From assembly GCF_963678635.1 (NCBI RefSeq), contig NC_087067.1, positions 41,000,379-41,064,378 on the forward strand: 64,000 nt of DNA. Direction: 5' to 3'. The position numbers and the translations under genes were made by a program. The notes under the pieces are model-generated. The model ran no database searches and had not been told where the DNA came from. It saw nothing but the letters and a program-made list of their open reading frames with translations. Source of the DNA: Symsagittifera roscoffensis (taxonomy: Eukaryota > Xenacoelomorpha > Acoela > Convolutidae). This document shows, piece after piece, positions 34,849 through 47,503 of this stretch; position 1 is the first letter of the stretch; each line of letters starts with the position of its first letter.

Positions 34849-36351
34849 ATGAGCCACACTCAAAGTGACGATAGTCCAGATGACGAAGAGGTTTACCCCT
34901 TCCTCATAGATGCACCCGATAATAGAGGGCAACATGATTTTTGCAAGAATTTCCTCGTAAATTTGTTTGAACCCGGAATCAGCCCATGCAAAGCAGAATT
35001 CCCAGATGTAAAAATCAAAAGACAAATTATTGAACATTATCTGAAAGATATATGTAATTTAACACAACAGTATGGAATCTACACCATAGAATTCAGCACA
35101 CCAAATACGAATCATCGTAAATATGTAATTCAAACAGACGATCTTGAATTAGAATTTTCAAAAGTATTCTTAGAATACATTAAAAGCATACAATATCATA
35201 ATTCACAAAGAGCAAACTCCATATTCACTAACGAAGTTTTTTAATAATATATACCTATATTTCTATAATAGAAAAAACAGAATTTCAAAGTATCTCACCA
35301 ACTGAAACATCCAAACATACAAAAGTACGACAGGAAATTACACTATTTTCAACTTTTCTACATATAATCAAAGAAAATTTTACTAAAGACGATGTTTCAC
35401 TACACACAAAACATGACTTACAAAAAATTTTGGCATGGTTTTTAATAGATTATTTCGCACATAATATAGACTTAATTTCACAAGCAAGAAAAAATTTCAG
35501 ACCTCAAAATCCAAATGATGATACTGCCATTACAGAACAGTCAGACTACGTTTGGGACCCTGAATGGTCTCATCCTGCATTTATAAATATCCCACAATCA
35601 ATCTCAAGTCAAGCAATAAGTACAATATCTTACCAAAGAGATTATGTAAAAGTAGTACCACTAACCATTGATGCAACACCATTAAACAACAATACATTTT
35701 TACCTGATACGCGAAATAACAGTTTAAATTCGACCGTCATACACAATGAAAAACCTTAATGGAACTGGGAATCTTACACAACAAGATATCCAAACACCAT
35801 CACATTTCATAAATGAAGAAATTGTCCAAACAACAACAACTACACAACAAAGTATTTCACCAATACATCCAAATTTAACAACACCAAAAAATACAAACAC
35901 TTCACTGGCACAAGTAACCTTACAATCAACCGTTAAACCTTCGGTTGCTCCAAAATATTCACATATGGATTATCAAACATATAGACCTATGACAGTACCA
36001 TCAAAACCACGAAGAACGTTCACAAGAAACACTTTTGCAGAACACAATTATAATTATGCACATTCGTCAAAAACAAACTATCCCCCACGAAAAACTAATA
36101 ATAATCATGTATGTTCTCACTATTGGGATAACCCAATGACAACAACCAACTCAGTAAATTTTCGGACTAATTCACATCCTCCACAGGATCATAGTGAAAA
36201 TTACCCATTCTTTCAACAAAATAAAAATAAAAAGCAAGCACCTCATCATACGGAATACTTATCATCTGATGATGATTATTTACAACCAGACATTTTTGCA
36301 CCATATACCCAAGAATATCGCAAACAAGGATCGCGACATCGATACATATAA
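34849..36351 (+). pseudogene. gag: Gag N-terminal (matrix-like) region, copy 1
   Basis: An intact first frame (34849-35244, acidic start SHTQSDDSPDDEEVYPF) ends at a TAA after a T6 run. The protein continues in another frame to 35759 (helical: HIIKENFTKDDVSLHTKH, KILAWFLIDYFAHNIDL, then VWDPEWSHPAF). It shifts again because of one extra A near 35748-35754 relative to copy 2, and runs as a Q/N/T/P-rich linker to 36351. The shift at the T6 run is shared by both copies. It probably corresponds to Gag matrix plus a flexible linker before the capsid ORF, which starts in an overlapping frame. Confidence 0.6.
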
Positions 36352-37486
36352 TAGAATTTTTTCTCCAAACCCAACAGATACACGAAATCAACAACCAATA
36401 CATATGCCAAATCCAACTAATACACAATCTTTTCAACCAATTCAACCACAAAACCCAATGACTATGCACTCGTATCAACCAACTCAAATGCAAAATGAAA
36501 TACCATTCCCATATTACCTTCAACAACACGAAATAACAAAAAATCAACTTTCAAATTTTTCGGAAATGCCAAATGCTGCAGAATCACTACAGATGACAAT
36601 GAATTCATACCTTATGGGTGGATCATCAATAACATCAAACAAACCACTAATGGTATTCACAGGAACAGACCCTGAATATTCTGTAGAAGATTATTTAAAT
36701 GCAGTAACAGCAAATTTAATTTTAAATATAGGACCTGAACCAATTAATACACCACTACATCAAAATTGGATACATCGACGCACAGCGTTGATACAAACAA
36801 CCTTAGATGGCGCAGCTCAAAAATGGTTTTCAGTATTACCTATAGAATTAAAATCAGACTGGAAAAGATTTACACAAGAATTTTCAAAAATGTTTGACTC
36901 CGAAAGAAATAAACAACACCAAAGAGTTTTATGTAATGAAATTCGCAGATTACCAAATGAAACCATCAAACAATTAGCAGTACGTATCGAAACACTAGTT
37001 CGAAAAGCATATTCATTAAATACACATGACTATAAAAACACAAAAATGACAGAAATTTTAATGATGACCTTCACACCTCAATTAAGGAAAATAGCAATAA
37101 AAAAGAGAGCATCTCATCCTTCTTCAATTCGAGAGCCAGATTTAGATTTTCGAAAACTAGTAGACAAACTAGAGCAAGCGGAAATCATAATGAAACTTGA
37201 AGAAACAGAAAATCTAAAACTACAATATGTTAATCGAATTGAAACAAACACTACACATATCAATAACATACAGGAATCAGATACAGACCTAGTTGAAAAA
37301 ATCACTGAAATACTAAATATTTATGAAAAACACCCAAATTTTAAGGGCAAACCATCTATCAAAAAATTGTGTAATTATTGCCGACGATACGGACATAGTA
37401 TTTCCGAATGTAGACAAAAACAACAAGATAACCAAAACAAACCTCAAAAGCATAAAGAACCAAATAAATCATTCTATCAATTTATG
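35121..37486 (+). repeat. Segment A, copy 1 of a 2.36-kb direct duplication
   Basis: Matches 38468-40832 at an offset of 3347 (3346 after a 1-bp indel), with about 20 visible differences, under 1 percent. The joints share short homologies (ATATGTAATT and the ATG around 37484). Confidence 0.9.
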
Positions 37487-37489
37487 TAA
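36194..37489 (+). pseudogene. gag: Gag capsid-nucleocapsid, copy 1 (truncated)
   Basis: The frame opens within the previous ORF and is read clearly from about 36320. A P/N/Q-rich linker leads into a retrotransposon Gag-type capsid (VFTGTDPEYSVEDYLNAV, LDGAAQKWFSVLPIE, RFTQEFSKMFD, RLPNETIKQLAVRIETLV). A CCHC zinc knuckle follows (CNYCRRYGHSISEC, C-x2-C-x4-H-x4-C) for RNA binding. It is cut at 37486, where the sequence jumps back to a copy of 35121 onward, so the R/S/N-rich tail present in copy 2 is missing. Confidence 0.8.
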
Positions 37490-38469
37490 TTCAAACAGAC
37501 GATCTTGAATTAGAATTTTCAAAAGTATTCATTGAATACATTAAAAGCATACAATATCATAAACAACACCAATTTCTTCCGAACAACACCAATTACACAA
37601 GGAATCAATCACCATATAACTCAAGTTATAGAGGAAGATCACCAGAACGAAGAAATACACAGAATTCTTCACAAAATCATTATAATCGATCAAATAGTCG
37701 AAATGACTTCCGAATGTAGACAAAATGTAGTATTTCCGAATGTAGACAAAAACAACAAGATAACCAAAACAAACCTCAAAAGCATAAAGAACCAAATAAA
37801 TCATTCTACACAGAAATACACAAAATTCTTCACAAAATCATTATAATCGATCAAATAGTCGAAATAACTTCCGAATGTAGACAAAATATAGTATTTCCGA
37901 ATGTAGACAAAAACAACAAGATAACCAAAACAAACCTCAAAAGCATAAAGAACCAAATAAATCATTCTATCAATATATGTAATTCAAACAGACGATCTTG
38001 AATTAGAATTTTCAAAAGTATTCATTGAATACATTAAAAGCATACAATATCATAAACAACACCAATTTCTTCCGAACAACACCAATTACACAAGGAATCA
38101 ATCACCATATAACTCAAGTTATAGAGGAAGATCACCAGAACGAAGAAATACACAGAATTCTTCACAAAATCATTATAATCGATCAAATAGTCGAAATGAC
38201 TTCCGAATGTAGACAAAATGTAGTATTTCCGAATGTAGACAAAAACAACAAGATAACCAAAACAAACCTCAAAAGCATAAAGAACCAAATAAATCATTCT
38301 ACACAGAAATACACAAAATTCTTCACAAAATCATTATAATCGATCAAATAGTCGAAATAACTTCCGAATGTAGACAAAATATAGTATTTCCGAATGTAGA
38401 CAAAAACAACAAGATAACCAAAACAAACCTCAAAAGCATAAAGAACCAAATAAATCATTATATCAATAT
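37484..38469 (+). repeat. 493-bp mosaic unit, two tandem copies
   Basis: Units 37484-37976 and 37977-38469 are nearly identical. Each is built from pieces found elsewhere in the element: about 90 bp of gag N-terminal text (as at 35124), the R/S/N-rich gag tail (as at 40893-41015), and the post-zinc-knuckle stretch (as at 40745-40820), the last present twice. The short open frames inside are by-products. The pattern suggests serial template switching or repeated strand slippage. Confidence 0.85.
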
Positions 38470-40832
38470 ATGTAATTCAATTAGACGATCTTGAATTAGA
38501 ATTTTCAAAAGTATTCTTAGAATACATTAAAAGCATACAATATCATAATTCACAAAGAGCAAACTCCATATTCACTAACGAAGTTTTTTAATAATATATA
38601 CCTATACTTCTATATTAGAAAAAACAGAATTTCAAAGTATCTCACCAACTGAAACATCCAAACATACAAAAGTACGACAGGAAATTACACTATTTTCAAC
38701 TTTTCTACATATAATCAAAGAAAATTTCACTAAAGACGATGTTTCACTACACACAAAACATGACTTACAAAAAATTTTGGCATGGTTTATAATAGATTAT
38801 TTCGCACATAATATAGACTTAATTTCACAAGCAAGAAAAAATTTCAGACCTCAAAATCCAAATGATGATACTGCCATTACAGAACAGTCAGACTACGTTT
38901 GGGACCCTGAATGGTCTCATCCTGCATTTATAAATATCCCACAATCAATCTCAAGTCAAGCAATAAGTACAATATCTTACCAAAGATATTATGTAAAAGT
39001 AGTACCACTAACCATTGATGCAACACCATTAAACAACAATACATTTTTACCTGATACGCGAAATAACAGTTTAAATTCGACCGTCATACACAATGAAAAC
39101 CTTAATGGAACTGGGAATCTTACACAACAAGATATCCAAACACCATCACACTTCATAAATGAAGAAATTGTCCAAACAACAACAACTACACAACAAAGTA
39201 TTTCACCAATACATCCAAATTTAACAACACCAAAAAATACAAACACTTCACTGGCACAAGTAACCTTACAATCAACCGTTAAACCTTCGGTTGCTCCAAA
39301 ATATTCACATATGGATTATCAAACATATAGACCTATGACAGTACCATCAAAACCACGAAGAACGTTCACAAGAAACACTTTTGCAGAACACAATTATAAT
39401 TATGCACATTCGTCAAAAACAAACTATCCCCCACGAAAAACTAATAATAATCATGTATGTTCTCACTATTGGGATAACCCAATGACAACAACCAACTCAG
39501 TAAATTTTCGGACTAATTCACATCCTCCACAGGATCATAGTGAAAATTACCCATTCTTTCAACAAAATAAAAATAAAAAGCAAGCACCTCATCATACGGA
39601 ATACTTATCATCTGATGATGACTATTTACAACAAGACATTTTTGCACCATATACCCAAGAATATCGCAAACAAGGATCGCGACATCGATACATATAATAG
39701 AATTTTTTCTCCAAACCCAACAGATACACGAAATCAACAACCAATACATATGCCAAATCCAACTAATACACAATCTTTTCAACCAATTCAACCACAAAAC
39801 CCAATGACTATGCACTCGTATCAACCAACTCAAATGCAAAATGAAATACCATTCCCATATTACCTTCAACAACACGAAATAACAAAAAATCAACTTTCAA
39901 ATTTTTCGGAAATGCCAAATGCTGCAGAATCACTACAGATGACAATGAATCCATACCTTATGGGTGGATCATCAAAAACATCAAATAAACCACTAATGGT
40001 ATTCACAGGAACAGACCCTGAATATTCTGTAGAAGATTATTTAAATGCAGTAACAGCAAATTTATTTTTAAATATAGGACCTGAACCAATTAATACACCA
40101 CTACATCAAAATTGGATACATCGACGCACAGCGTTGATACAAACAACCTTAGATGGCGCAGCTCAAAAATGGTTTTCAATATTACCTATAGAAGTAAAAT
40201 CAGACTGGAAAAGATTTACACAAGAATTTTCAAAAATGTTTGACTCCGAAAGAAATAAACAACACCAAAGAGTTTTATGTAATGAAATTCGCAGATTACC
40301 AAATGAAACCATCAAACAATTAGCAGTACGTATCGAAACACTAGTTGGAAAAGCATATTCATTAAATACACATGACTATAAAAACACAAAAATGACAGAC
40401 ATTTTAATGATGACCTTAACTCCTCAATTAAGGAAAATGGCAATAAAAAAGAGAGCATCTCATCCTTCTTCAATTCGAGAGCCAGATTTAGATTTTCGAA
40501 AACTAGTAGACAAACTAGAGCAAGCGGAAATCATAATGAAACTTGAAGAAACAGAAAATCTAAAACTACAATATGTTAATCGAATTGAAACAAACACTAC
40601 ACATATCAATAACATACAGGAATCAGATACAGACCTAGTTGAAAAAATCACTGAAATACTAAATATTTATGAAAAACACCCAAATTTTAAGGGCAAACCA
40701 TCTTTCAAAAAATTGTGTAGTTATTGCCGACGATACGGACATAGTATTTCAGAATGTAGACAAAAACAACAAGATAACCAAAACAAACCTCAAAAGCATA
40801 AAGAACCAAATAAATCATTCTATCAATATATG
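38468..40832 (+). repeat. Segment A, copy 2
   Basis: Second copy of the 2.36-kb gag segment. Its right end continues into unique gag tail sequence, so this copy preserves the original gag-to-pol continuity. Confidence 0.9.
38620..39697 (+). pseudogene. gag: Gag N-terminal (matrix-like) region, copy 2
   Basis: Same content as 35250-36351, but open without the single-A frameshift of copy 1 (frame 38777-39697 uninterrupted). It still ends at the same TAA (RHRYI stop), with the capsid text in the overlapping +1/-2 frame. Because both copies share that frame break, it is either an old mutation or a real frameshift site. Confidence 0.6.
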
Positions 40833-41554
40833 AAGAAAGATCAAAATCTACCAAACAAAAATGTATACAGTAACAACAGTTCAGGAAAACCACTTCCGAA
40901 CAACACCAATTACACAAGGAATCAATCACCATATAACTCAAGTTATAGAGGAAGATCACCAGAACGAAGAAATACACAGAATTCTTCACAAAATCATTAT
41001 AATCGATCAAATAGTCGAAATAACTATACGAGATCAAATTCAAATGCAACACAATTTGTTTCTAGATCCAACTCCTAATCAAACCCAAGAAATAAACACT
41101 ATTCCAATAATCAATCACGAAACTCATCATATAACAGAAATAGAAACTATTCACATAATCGAAATAGAAGTTATTCGAACAATCGAAATCAGAATTACCC
41201 GAACACTCGATCAAGAAATAACTCATATAACAGATCAAACTATCACAGACCAAATGACAATTATCAAAACAGATCACGGAATAATTCACAGAATCGAAAT
41301 TCAAGTTATAATAATCAAAGACATATTAATCAAGTACAGTCAAATGAAGAAACAACATCAGACCCCCCAGGTATTGATGACACAGGAAATAACGAACTAC
41401 AACTAAATCAAATAAACTGTGGATCATCAGACACAGAAAGTGATACAGAAAATACCATCTCCGTAAATATGATAACAGTCGAAAACGACTACGAACCTAT
41501 TATATATGAACAACCTTTTACATCACATGGAACTCCATCACAATTATTATATTG
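39540..41554 (+). pseudogene. gag: Gag capsid-nucleocapsid, copy 2, with basic tail
   Basis: Same capsid and zinc knuckle (here CSYCRRYGHSISEC) as copy 1. It runs on into a long N/R/S-rich basic tail (for example RSPERRNTQNSSQNHYNRS), passes one in-frame TAA (41076-41078) and stays open to a TGA at 41552-41554. An acidic end (SDTESDTENTISVN) closes it. The protease ORF begins in the +1 frame at or before 41506, so Gag and Pol overlap by about 50 nt or more, as in gypsy elements that use frameshifting. The tail may bind RNA in place of a second zinc knuckle. Confidence 0.75.
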
Positions 41555-44274
41555 AACCCATCAATATTACACAAACGGCACAAGAAATAAACGAAATTAA
41601 CACGGTAAATAAACCCAATGAAAATGACAAAACCAAATGTTTAAACACAAATCATATTTATCAAAATATACAAAAAGAACAACCCAGAGAAAAAATTTGG
41701 ACAATACCATTTCTCTTAGAAAGTCCAAGAAACAAAGAATTTCAACCACCAGATCTTGAAATTGATTTTTTAATTGATTCAGGAGCAGAATCAAACACAA
41801 TTAACATTCCCACATGGAATGAAATCAAAACATTACATCCAAAATTAACGCCTCTTGCAACCTCTAGTAAACTAGCAACAGCACAAGGATCAACATTAGT
41901 AAATTATGGAAAAGTCCAATTATTCCTCCTCCCCACAAGAACAATGGAGCAAAATAAAATTCTAAACAATACATTTAAACAAATATTTCATATCACTGAT
42001 ATTAAACACAATATCATTGGTATACCATTTATATCTAAATATATACCAACAATCAACATCTTGAATAGTAAAATACTAATCAAAGATAAGTACACAAAAA
42101 CAAAAAATACAGCTCTAACATTTTTTCAAAGATTAAATAAACAACCACCATTCTTTTCAAAATTTTATCCAATTTATAACCAACAACGGAAACACCTGAA
42201 ACCACTATCAGGAAATATATATAACTTTTCAATAAAACAAGTTCACCAATATGATAAAAGTCAAAATAAACAACAACTCTTTATGTCAGACCTTGAGCTT
42301 AAACCTATTCATAAGTTTTTCAAAATCACAATTTCATCTATAAAATAGTTGAAAAATACGAATTCAGACATTATTTTGCTACATGTGTATAACAATATAC
42401 CGTATCAAGTAACATTACCCTTAGGATTTTTAGGATATTGCAAAACAAACGCTACAATATCACCCGTACATGAAAAAGCATACCGCGTGAATAATATACT
42501 CCAATTATTAGATATTTGTCAATCCACAATTCTTAACGAGGAACTATCCATAAATAACATAATAAGCAATGAAAAGAGGAACACAGATTATTTCACAAAA
42601 ACACCATATTTTAAACCAACATTCAATATAACAAATTACACAAAAGAACAACAACAATTTTTAACGATGTTTAACTTTGAACACTCGCAAATTACACAAA
42701 TCGAATTTGAAAAACTAGCAAAACAACAGTTAAAATATTCAACAGTCTACGCAACATCAAAGTTTGATGTTGGGAAAATCAGTTCATCACTACATCTCCC
42801 GTTAAAACCTGACGCAGTTTTCAAAAAACAAAGAGCAAGTAAAGTACCAATTCATTTTTACGATAAGGTAAATAGATTACTGGATATTTTAGAAAAATAC
42901 AAAATTATCTCACCAGAAAACAAAGAAAAACAACCAAAAGGTAACACATTTATTAACCTTGTTATAATCCTAGCAAAAACAGAATCATTAAAAATAGTTT
43001 TAGACGCTAGATATCTCAATTCACTAATAGACGAATCAAAATGCAATTGGCCTAATGAACCAATACAAGTTATTTTAACAAAAATAAACGGAAAATACTT
43101 TACAACCGCAGATATGAATAGTGCATACAATCAAATGCCATTAGATGAACAATCAGGACGTTTTACACAATTTGTTATTGGAAATCAACAATATGAATTC
43201 AACCGCCTATTCTATGGAATATCCATAGGACCAGCAGCATTTTCAGCTTTTATGAGCAAAATTTTTAGACCACTAATACTTATGAAAAACGCAATCACCT
43301 ATTTAGACGATGTTTTTATGCAATCACAGACAAAAGAAGAAATGTTTACAGTTTTAGAACACTATCATAAGATACTTCAGAACAAAAATCTGAAGGCCGC
43401 CCCCGATAAATCACACTTCTCTTAAACACGAGTTAAATTTTTAGGACATAATATAGAAAGAAACACAATCATTCCATTAAAATCACGCATTGATGCTATT
43501 CAAAAACTTCAACCACCAACAAACAAAAAGAAAATCCAAGAATTCCTTGGAATGTTAAATTTCTTAAGCAAGTACGTTTACAAAATGCAATTATACTTAA
43601 GACCATTCTACATTATCCTCAGACAACAAAATAATTTTGAATGGACCACTGAACATCAAACACGATTTAAAGAAATTAAAAAACTTTTAACTGAACAAAT
43701 TTCAAACACAATCCCAGATCCAAATCAACCATTCTATGCAATGTGCGATGCTTCAAATTTTGGCATCGGCGCAGCATTACTACAATCACACAGTGTTACA
43801 AATAAAATGAACCTTATATCAGCAAATTCCCGATTATTCACTCAAGCAGAGCTACGACTCTCAACTCTAATGAGAGAATGTACAGCTATAATTTATACAC
43901 TTACAGAATATGAATTTCTGATACTTGGATCAAAACATCCAACAGTTCTATTCACAGATCATAAACCAATCATTTTTCTCCTTACACAAAAGTCAAATCC
44001 TAATCATCGAGTTTATAGATTTCAATTGATACTAATGAAATTTCCAAACTTACATATAGTTTGGACAGCAGGAAAGAATCTTGCATTACCAGATACATTA
44101 AGTCGAAATACACCACCTGAATTACTTACACGAAAAACTACAGTTGAAATACCTAAAAATATAAAATTTTACCTTGCAAAAGACGAAACAACACCCCGAC
44201 TAGAATGCAAATATGCAGTAAAAACTGACATTGAACAATCACAAATAAATAATCTACAACACTTCCCACTTTAC
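41064..44274 (+). repeat. Segment B, copy 1 of a 3.2-kb direct duplication
   Basis: Matches 44293-47503 at a constant offset of 3229, with about 13 visible differences (0.4 percent). The joint carries a 16-bp tandem repeat (AACACTTCCCACTTTA at 44259 and 44275). Confidence 0.92.
41506..42348 (+). CDS. pol: Pol protease region, copy 1
   Basis: 280 codons ending at TAG. Contains the aspartic-protease triad context FLIDSGAESNTINIP and, about 80 residues later, HNIIGIPFISKY, which fits the second conserved loop. It would act as a homodimer to process Gag-Pol. The TAG (42346-42348) is in frame with the RT that follows and is conserved in copy 2. Confidence 0.8.
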   Translation: MNNLLHHMELHHNYYIEPINITQTAQEINEINTVNKPNENDKTKCLNTNHIYQNIQKEQPREKIWTIPFLLESPRNKEFQPPDLEIDFLIDSGAESNTINIPTWNEIKTLHPKLTPLATSSKLATAQGSTLVNYGKVQLFLLPTRTMEQNKILNNTFKQIFHITDIKHNIIGIPFISKYIPTINILNSKILIKDKYTKTKNTALTFFQRLNKQPPFFSKFYPIYNQQRKHLKPLSGNIYNFSIKQVHQYDKSQNKQQLFMSDLELKPIHKFFKITISSIK

Positions 44275-44307
44275 AACACTTCCCACTTTACCAGATCCAA
44301 CTCCTAA
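42349..44307 (+). pseudogene. pol: Pol RT-RNase H, copy 1 (truncated)
   Basis: In frame after the TAG. RT motifs are LKIVLDARYLNSLI, FTTADMNSAYNQMPLDEQ (first catalytic Asp), FYGISIGPAAFS and TYLDDVFMQS (YxDD at 43300-43311). A TAA at 43423-43425 interrupts the frame before TRVKFLGHNI. RNase H follows: MCDASNFGIGAALLQ, then ELRLSTLMRECTA (Glu), then LFTDHKPI (Asp) and LPDTLSR (last Asp). The copy ends at the duplication joint at about 44274, so no integrase follows it. Both in-frame stops are shared with copy 2. Confidence 0.82.
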
Positions 44308-47300
44308 TCAAACCCAAGAAATAAACACTATTCCAATAATCAATCACGAAACTCATCATATAACAGAAATAGAAACTATTCACATAATCGAAATAGAAGT
44401 TATTCGAACAATCGAAATCAGAATTACCCGAACACTCGATCAAGAAATAACTCATATAACAGATCAAACTATCACAGACCAAATGACAATTATCAAAACA
44501 GATCACGGAATAATTCACAGAATCGAAATTCAAGTTATAATAATCGAAGACATATTAATCAAGTACAGTCAAATGAAGAAACAACATCAGACCCCCCAGG
44601 TATTGATGACACAGGAAATAACGAACTACAACTAAATCAAATAAACTGTGGATCATCAGACACAGAAAGTGATACAGAAAATACCATCTCCGTAAATATG
44701 ATAACAGTCGAAAACGACTACGAACCTATTATATATGAACAACCTTTTACATCACATGGAACTCCATCACAATTATTATATTGAACCCATCAATATTACA
44801 CAAACGGCACAAGAAATAAACGAAATTAACACGGTAAATAAACCCAATGAAAATGACAAAACCAAATGTTTAAACACAAATCATATTTATCAAAATATAC
44901 AAAAAGAACAACCCAGAGAAAAAATTTGGACAATACCATTTCTCTTAGAAAGTCCAAGAAACAAAGAATTTCAACCACCAGATCTTGAAATTGATTTTTT
45001 AATTGATTCAGGAGCAGAATCAAACACAATTAACATTCCCACATGGAATGAAATCAAAACATTACATCCAAAATTAACGCCTCTTGCAACCTCTAGTAAA
45101 CTAGCAACAGCACAAGGATCAACATTAGTAAATTATGGAAAAGTCCAATTATTCCTCCTCCCCACAAGAACAATGGAGCAAAATAAAATTCTAAACAATA
45201 CATTTAAACAAATATTTCATATCACTGATATTAAACACAATATCATTGGTATACCATTTATATCTAAATATATACCAACAATCAACATCTTGAATAGTAA
45301 AATACTAATCAAAGATAAGTACACAAAAACAAAAAATACAGCTCTAACATTTTTTCAAAGATTAAATAAACAACCACCATTCTTTTCAAAATTTTATCCA
45401 ATTTATAACCAACAACGGAAACACCTGAAACCACTATCAGGAAATATATATAATTTTTCAATAAAACAAGTTCACCAATATGATAAAAGTCAAAATAAAC
45501 AACAACTCTTTATGTCAGACCTTGAGTTTAAACCTATTCATAAGTTTTTCAAAATCACAATTTCATCTATAAAATAGTTGAAAAATACGAATTCAGACAT
45601 TATTTTGCTACATGTGTATAACAATATACCGTATCAAGTAACATTACCCTTAGGATTTTTAGGATATTGCAAAACAAACGCTACAATATCACCCGTACAT
45701 GAAAAAGCATACCGCGTGAATAATATACTCCAATTATTAGATATTTGTCAATCCACAATTCTTAACGAGGAACTATCCATAAATAACATAATAAGCAATG
45801 AAAAGAGGAACACAGATTATTTCACAAAAACACCATATTTTAAACCAACATTCAATATAACAAATTACACAAAAGAACAACAACAATTTTTAACGATGTT
45901 TAACTTTGAACACTCGCAAATTGCACAAATCGAATTTGAAAAACTATCAAAACAACAGTTAAAATATTCAACAGTCTACGCAACATCAAAGTTTGATGTT
46001 GGGAAAATCAGTTCATCACTACATCTCCCGTTAAAACCTGACGCAGTTTTCAAAAAACAAAGAGCAAGTAAAGTACCAATTCATTTTTACGATAAGGTAA
46101 ATAGATTACTGGATATTTTAGAAAAATACAAAATTATCTCACCAGAAAACAAAGAAAAACAACCAAAAGGTAACACATTTATTAACCCTGTTATAATCCT
46201 AGCAAAAACAGAATCATTAAAAATAGTTTTAGACGCTAGATATCTCAATTCACTAATAGACGAATCAAAATGCAATTGGCCTAATGAACCAATACAAGTT
46301 ATTTTAACAAAAATAAACGGAAAATACTTTACAACCGCAGATATGAATAGTGCATACAATCAAATGCCATTAGATGAACAATCAGGACGTTTTACACAAT
46401 TTGTTATTGGAAATCAACAATATGAATTCAACCGCCTATTCTATGGAGTATCCATAGGACCAGCAGCATTTTCAGCTTTTATGAGCAAAATTTTTAGACC
46501 ACTAATACTTATGAAAAACGCAATCACCTATTTAGACGATGTTTTTATGCAATCACAGACAAAAGAAGAAATGTTTACAGTTTTAGAACACTATCATAAG
46601 ATACTTCAGAACAAAAATTTGAAGGCCGCCCCCGATAAATCACACTTCTTTTAAACACGAGTTAAATTTTTAGGACATAATATAGAAAGAAACACAATCA
46701 CTCCATTAAAATCACGCATTGATGCTATTCAAAAACTTCAACCACCAACAAACAAAAAGAAAATCCAAGAATTCCTTGGAATGTTAAATTTCTTAAGCAA
46801 GTACGTTTACAAAATGCAATTATACTTAAGACCATTCTATAATATCCTCAGACAACAAAATAATTTTGAATGGACCACTGAACATCAAACACGATTTGAA
46901 GAAATTAAAAAACTTTTAACTGAACAAATTTCAAACACAATCCCAGATCCAAATCAACCATTCTATGCAATGTGCGATGCTTCAAATTTTGGCATCGGCG
47001 CAGCATTACTACAATCACACAGTGTTACAAATAAAATGAACCTTATATCAGCAAATTCCCGATTATTCACTCAAGCAGAGCTACGACTCTCAACTCTAAT
47101 GAGAGAATGTACAGCTATAATTTATACACTTACAGAATATGAATTTCTGATACTTGGATCAAAACATCCAACAGTTCTATTCACAGATCATAAACCAATC
47201 ATTTTTCTCCTTACACAAAAGTCAAATCCTAATCATCGAGTTTATAGATTTCAATTGATACTAATGAAATTTCCAAACTTACATATAGTTTGGACAGCAG

Positions 47301-47503
47301 GAAAGAATCTTGCATTACCAGATACATTAAGTCGAAATACACCACCTGAATTACTTACACGAAAAACTACAGTTGAAATACCTAAAAATATAAAATTTTA
47401 CCTTGCAAAAGACGAAACAACACCCCGACTAGAATGCAAATATGCAGTAAAAACTGACATTGAACAATCACAAATAAATAATCTACAACACTTCCCACTT
47501 TAC
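44293..47503 (+). repeat. Segment B, copy 2
   Basis: Second copy of the protease-RT-RNase H segment; it continues without a break into the integrase linker, so this copy keeps the original right-hand continuity. Confidence 0.92.
44735..45577 (+). CDS. pol: Pol protease region, copy 2
   Basis: Differs from copy 1 by one visible residue change near the end (E to F context at DLEFKPI). Same DSGAE active site and same terminal TAG (45575-45577). Confidence 0.8.
   Translation: MNNLLHHMELHHNYYIEPINITQTAQEINEINTVNKPNENDKTKCLNTNHIYQNIQKEQPREKIWTIPFLLESPRNKEFQPPDLEIDFLIDSGAESNTINIPTWNEIKTLHPKLTPLATSSKLATAQGSTLVNYGKVQLFLLPTRTMEQNKILNNTFKQIFHITDIKHNIIGIPFISKYIPTINILNSKILIKDKYTKTKNTALTFFQRLNKQPPFFSKFYPIYNQQRKHLKPLSGNIYNFSIKQVHQYDKSQNKQQLFMSDLEFKPIHKFFKITISSIK

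Noticed and set aside
37484-38469. CRISPR-like or satellite array
   Set aside because: Only two 493-bp units made of gag text; no spacers and no further copies.
41062-41304. Minus-strand and third-frame ORFs over the gag tail (also 44288-44533, 40861-41406)
   Set aside because: Regular N/R/S-rich codons leave other frames open by composition; the zinc-knuckle frame continues through this region.
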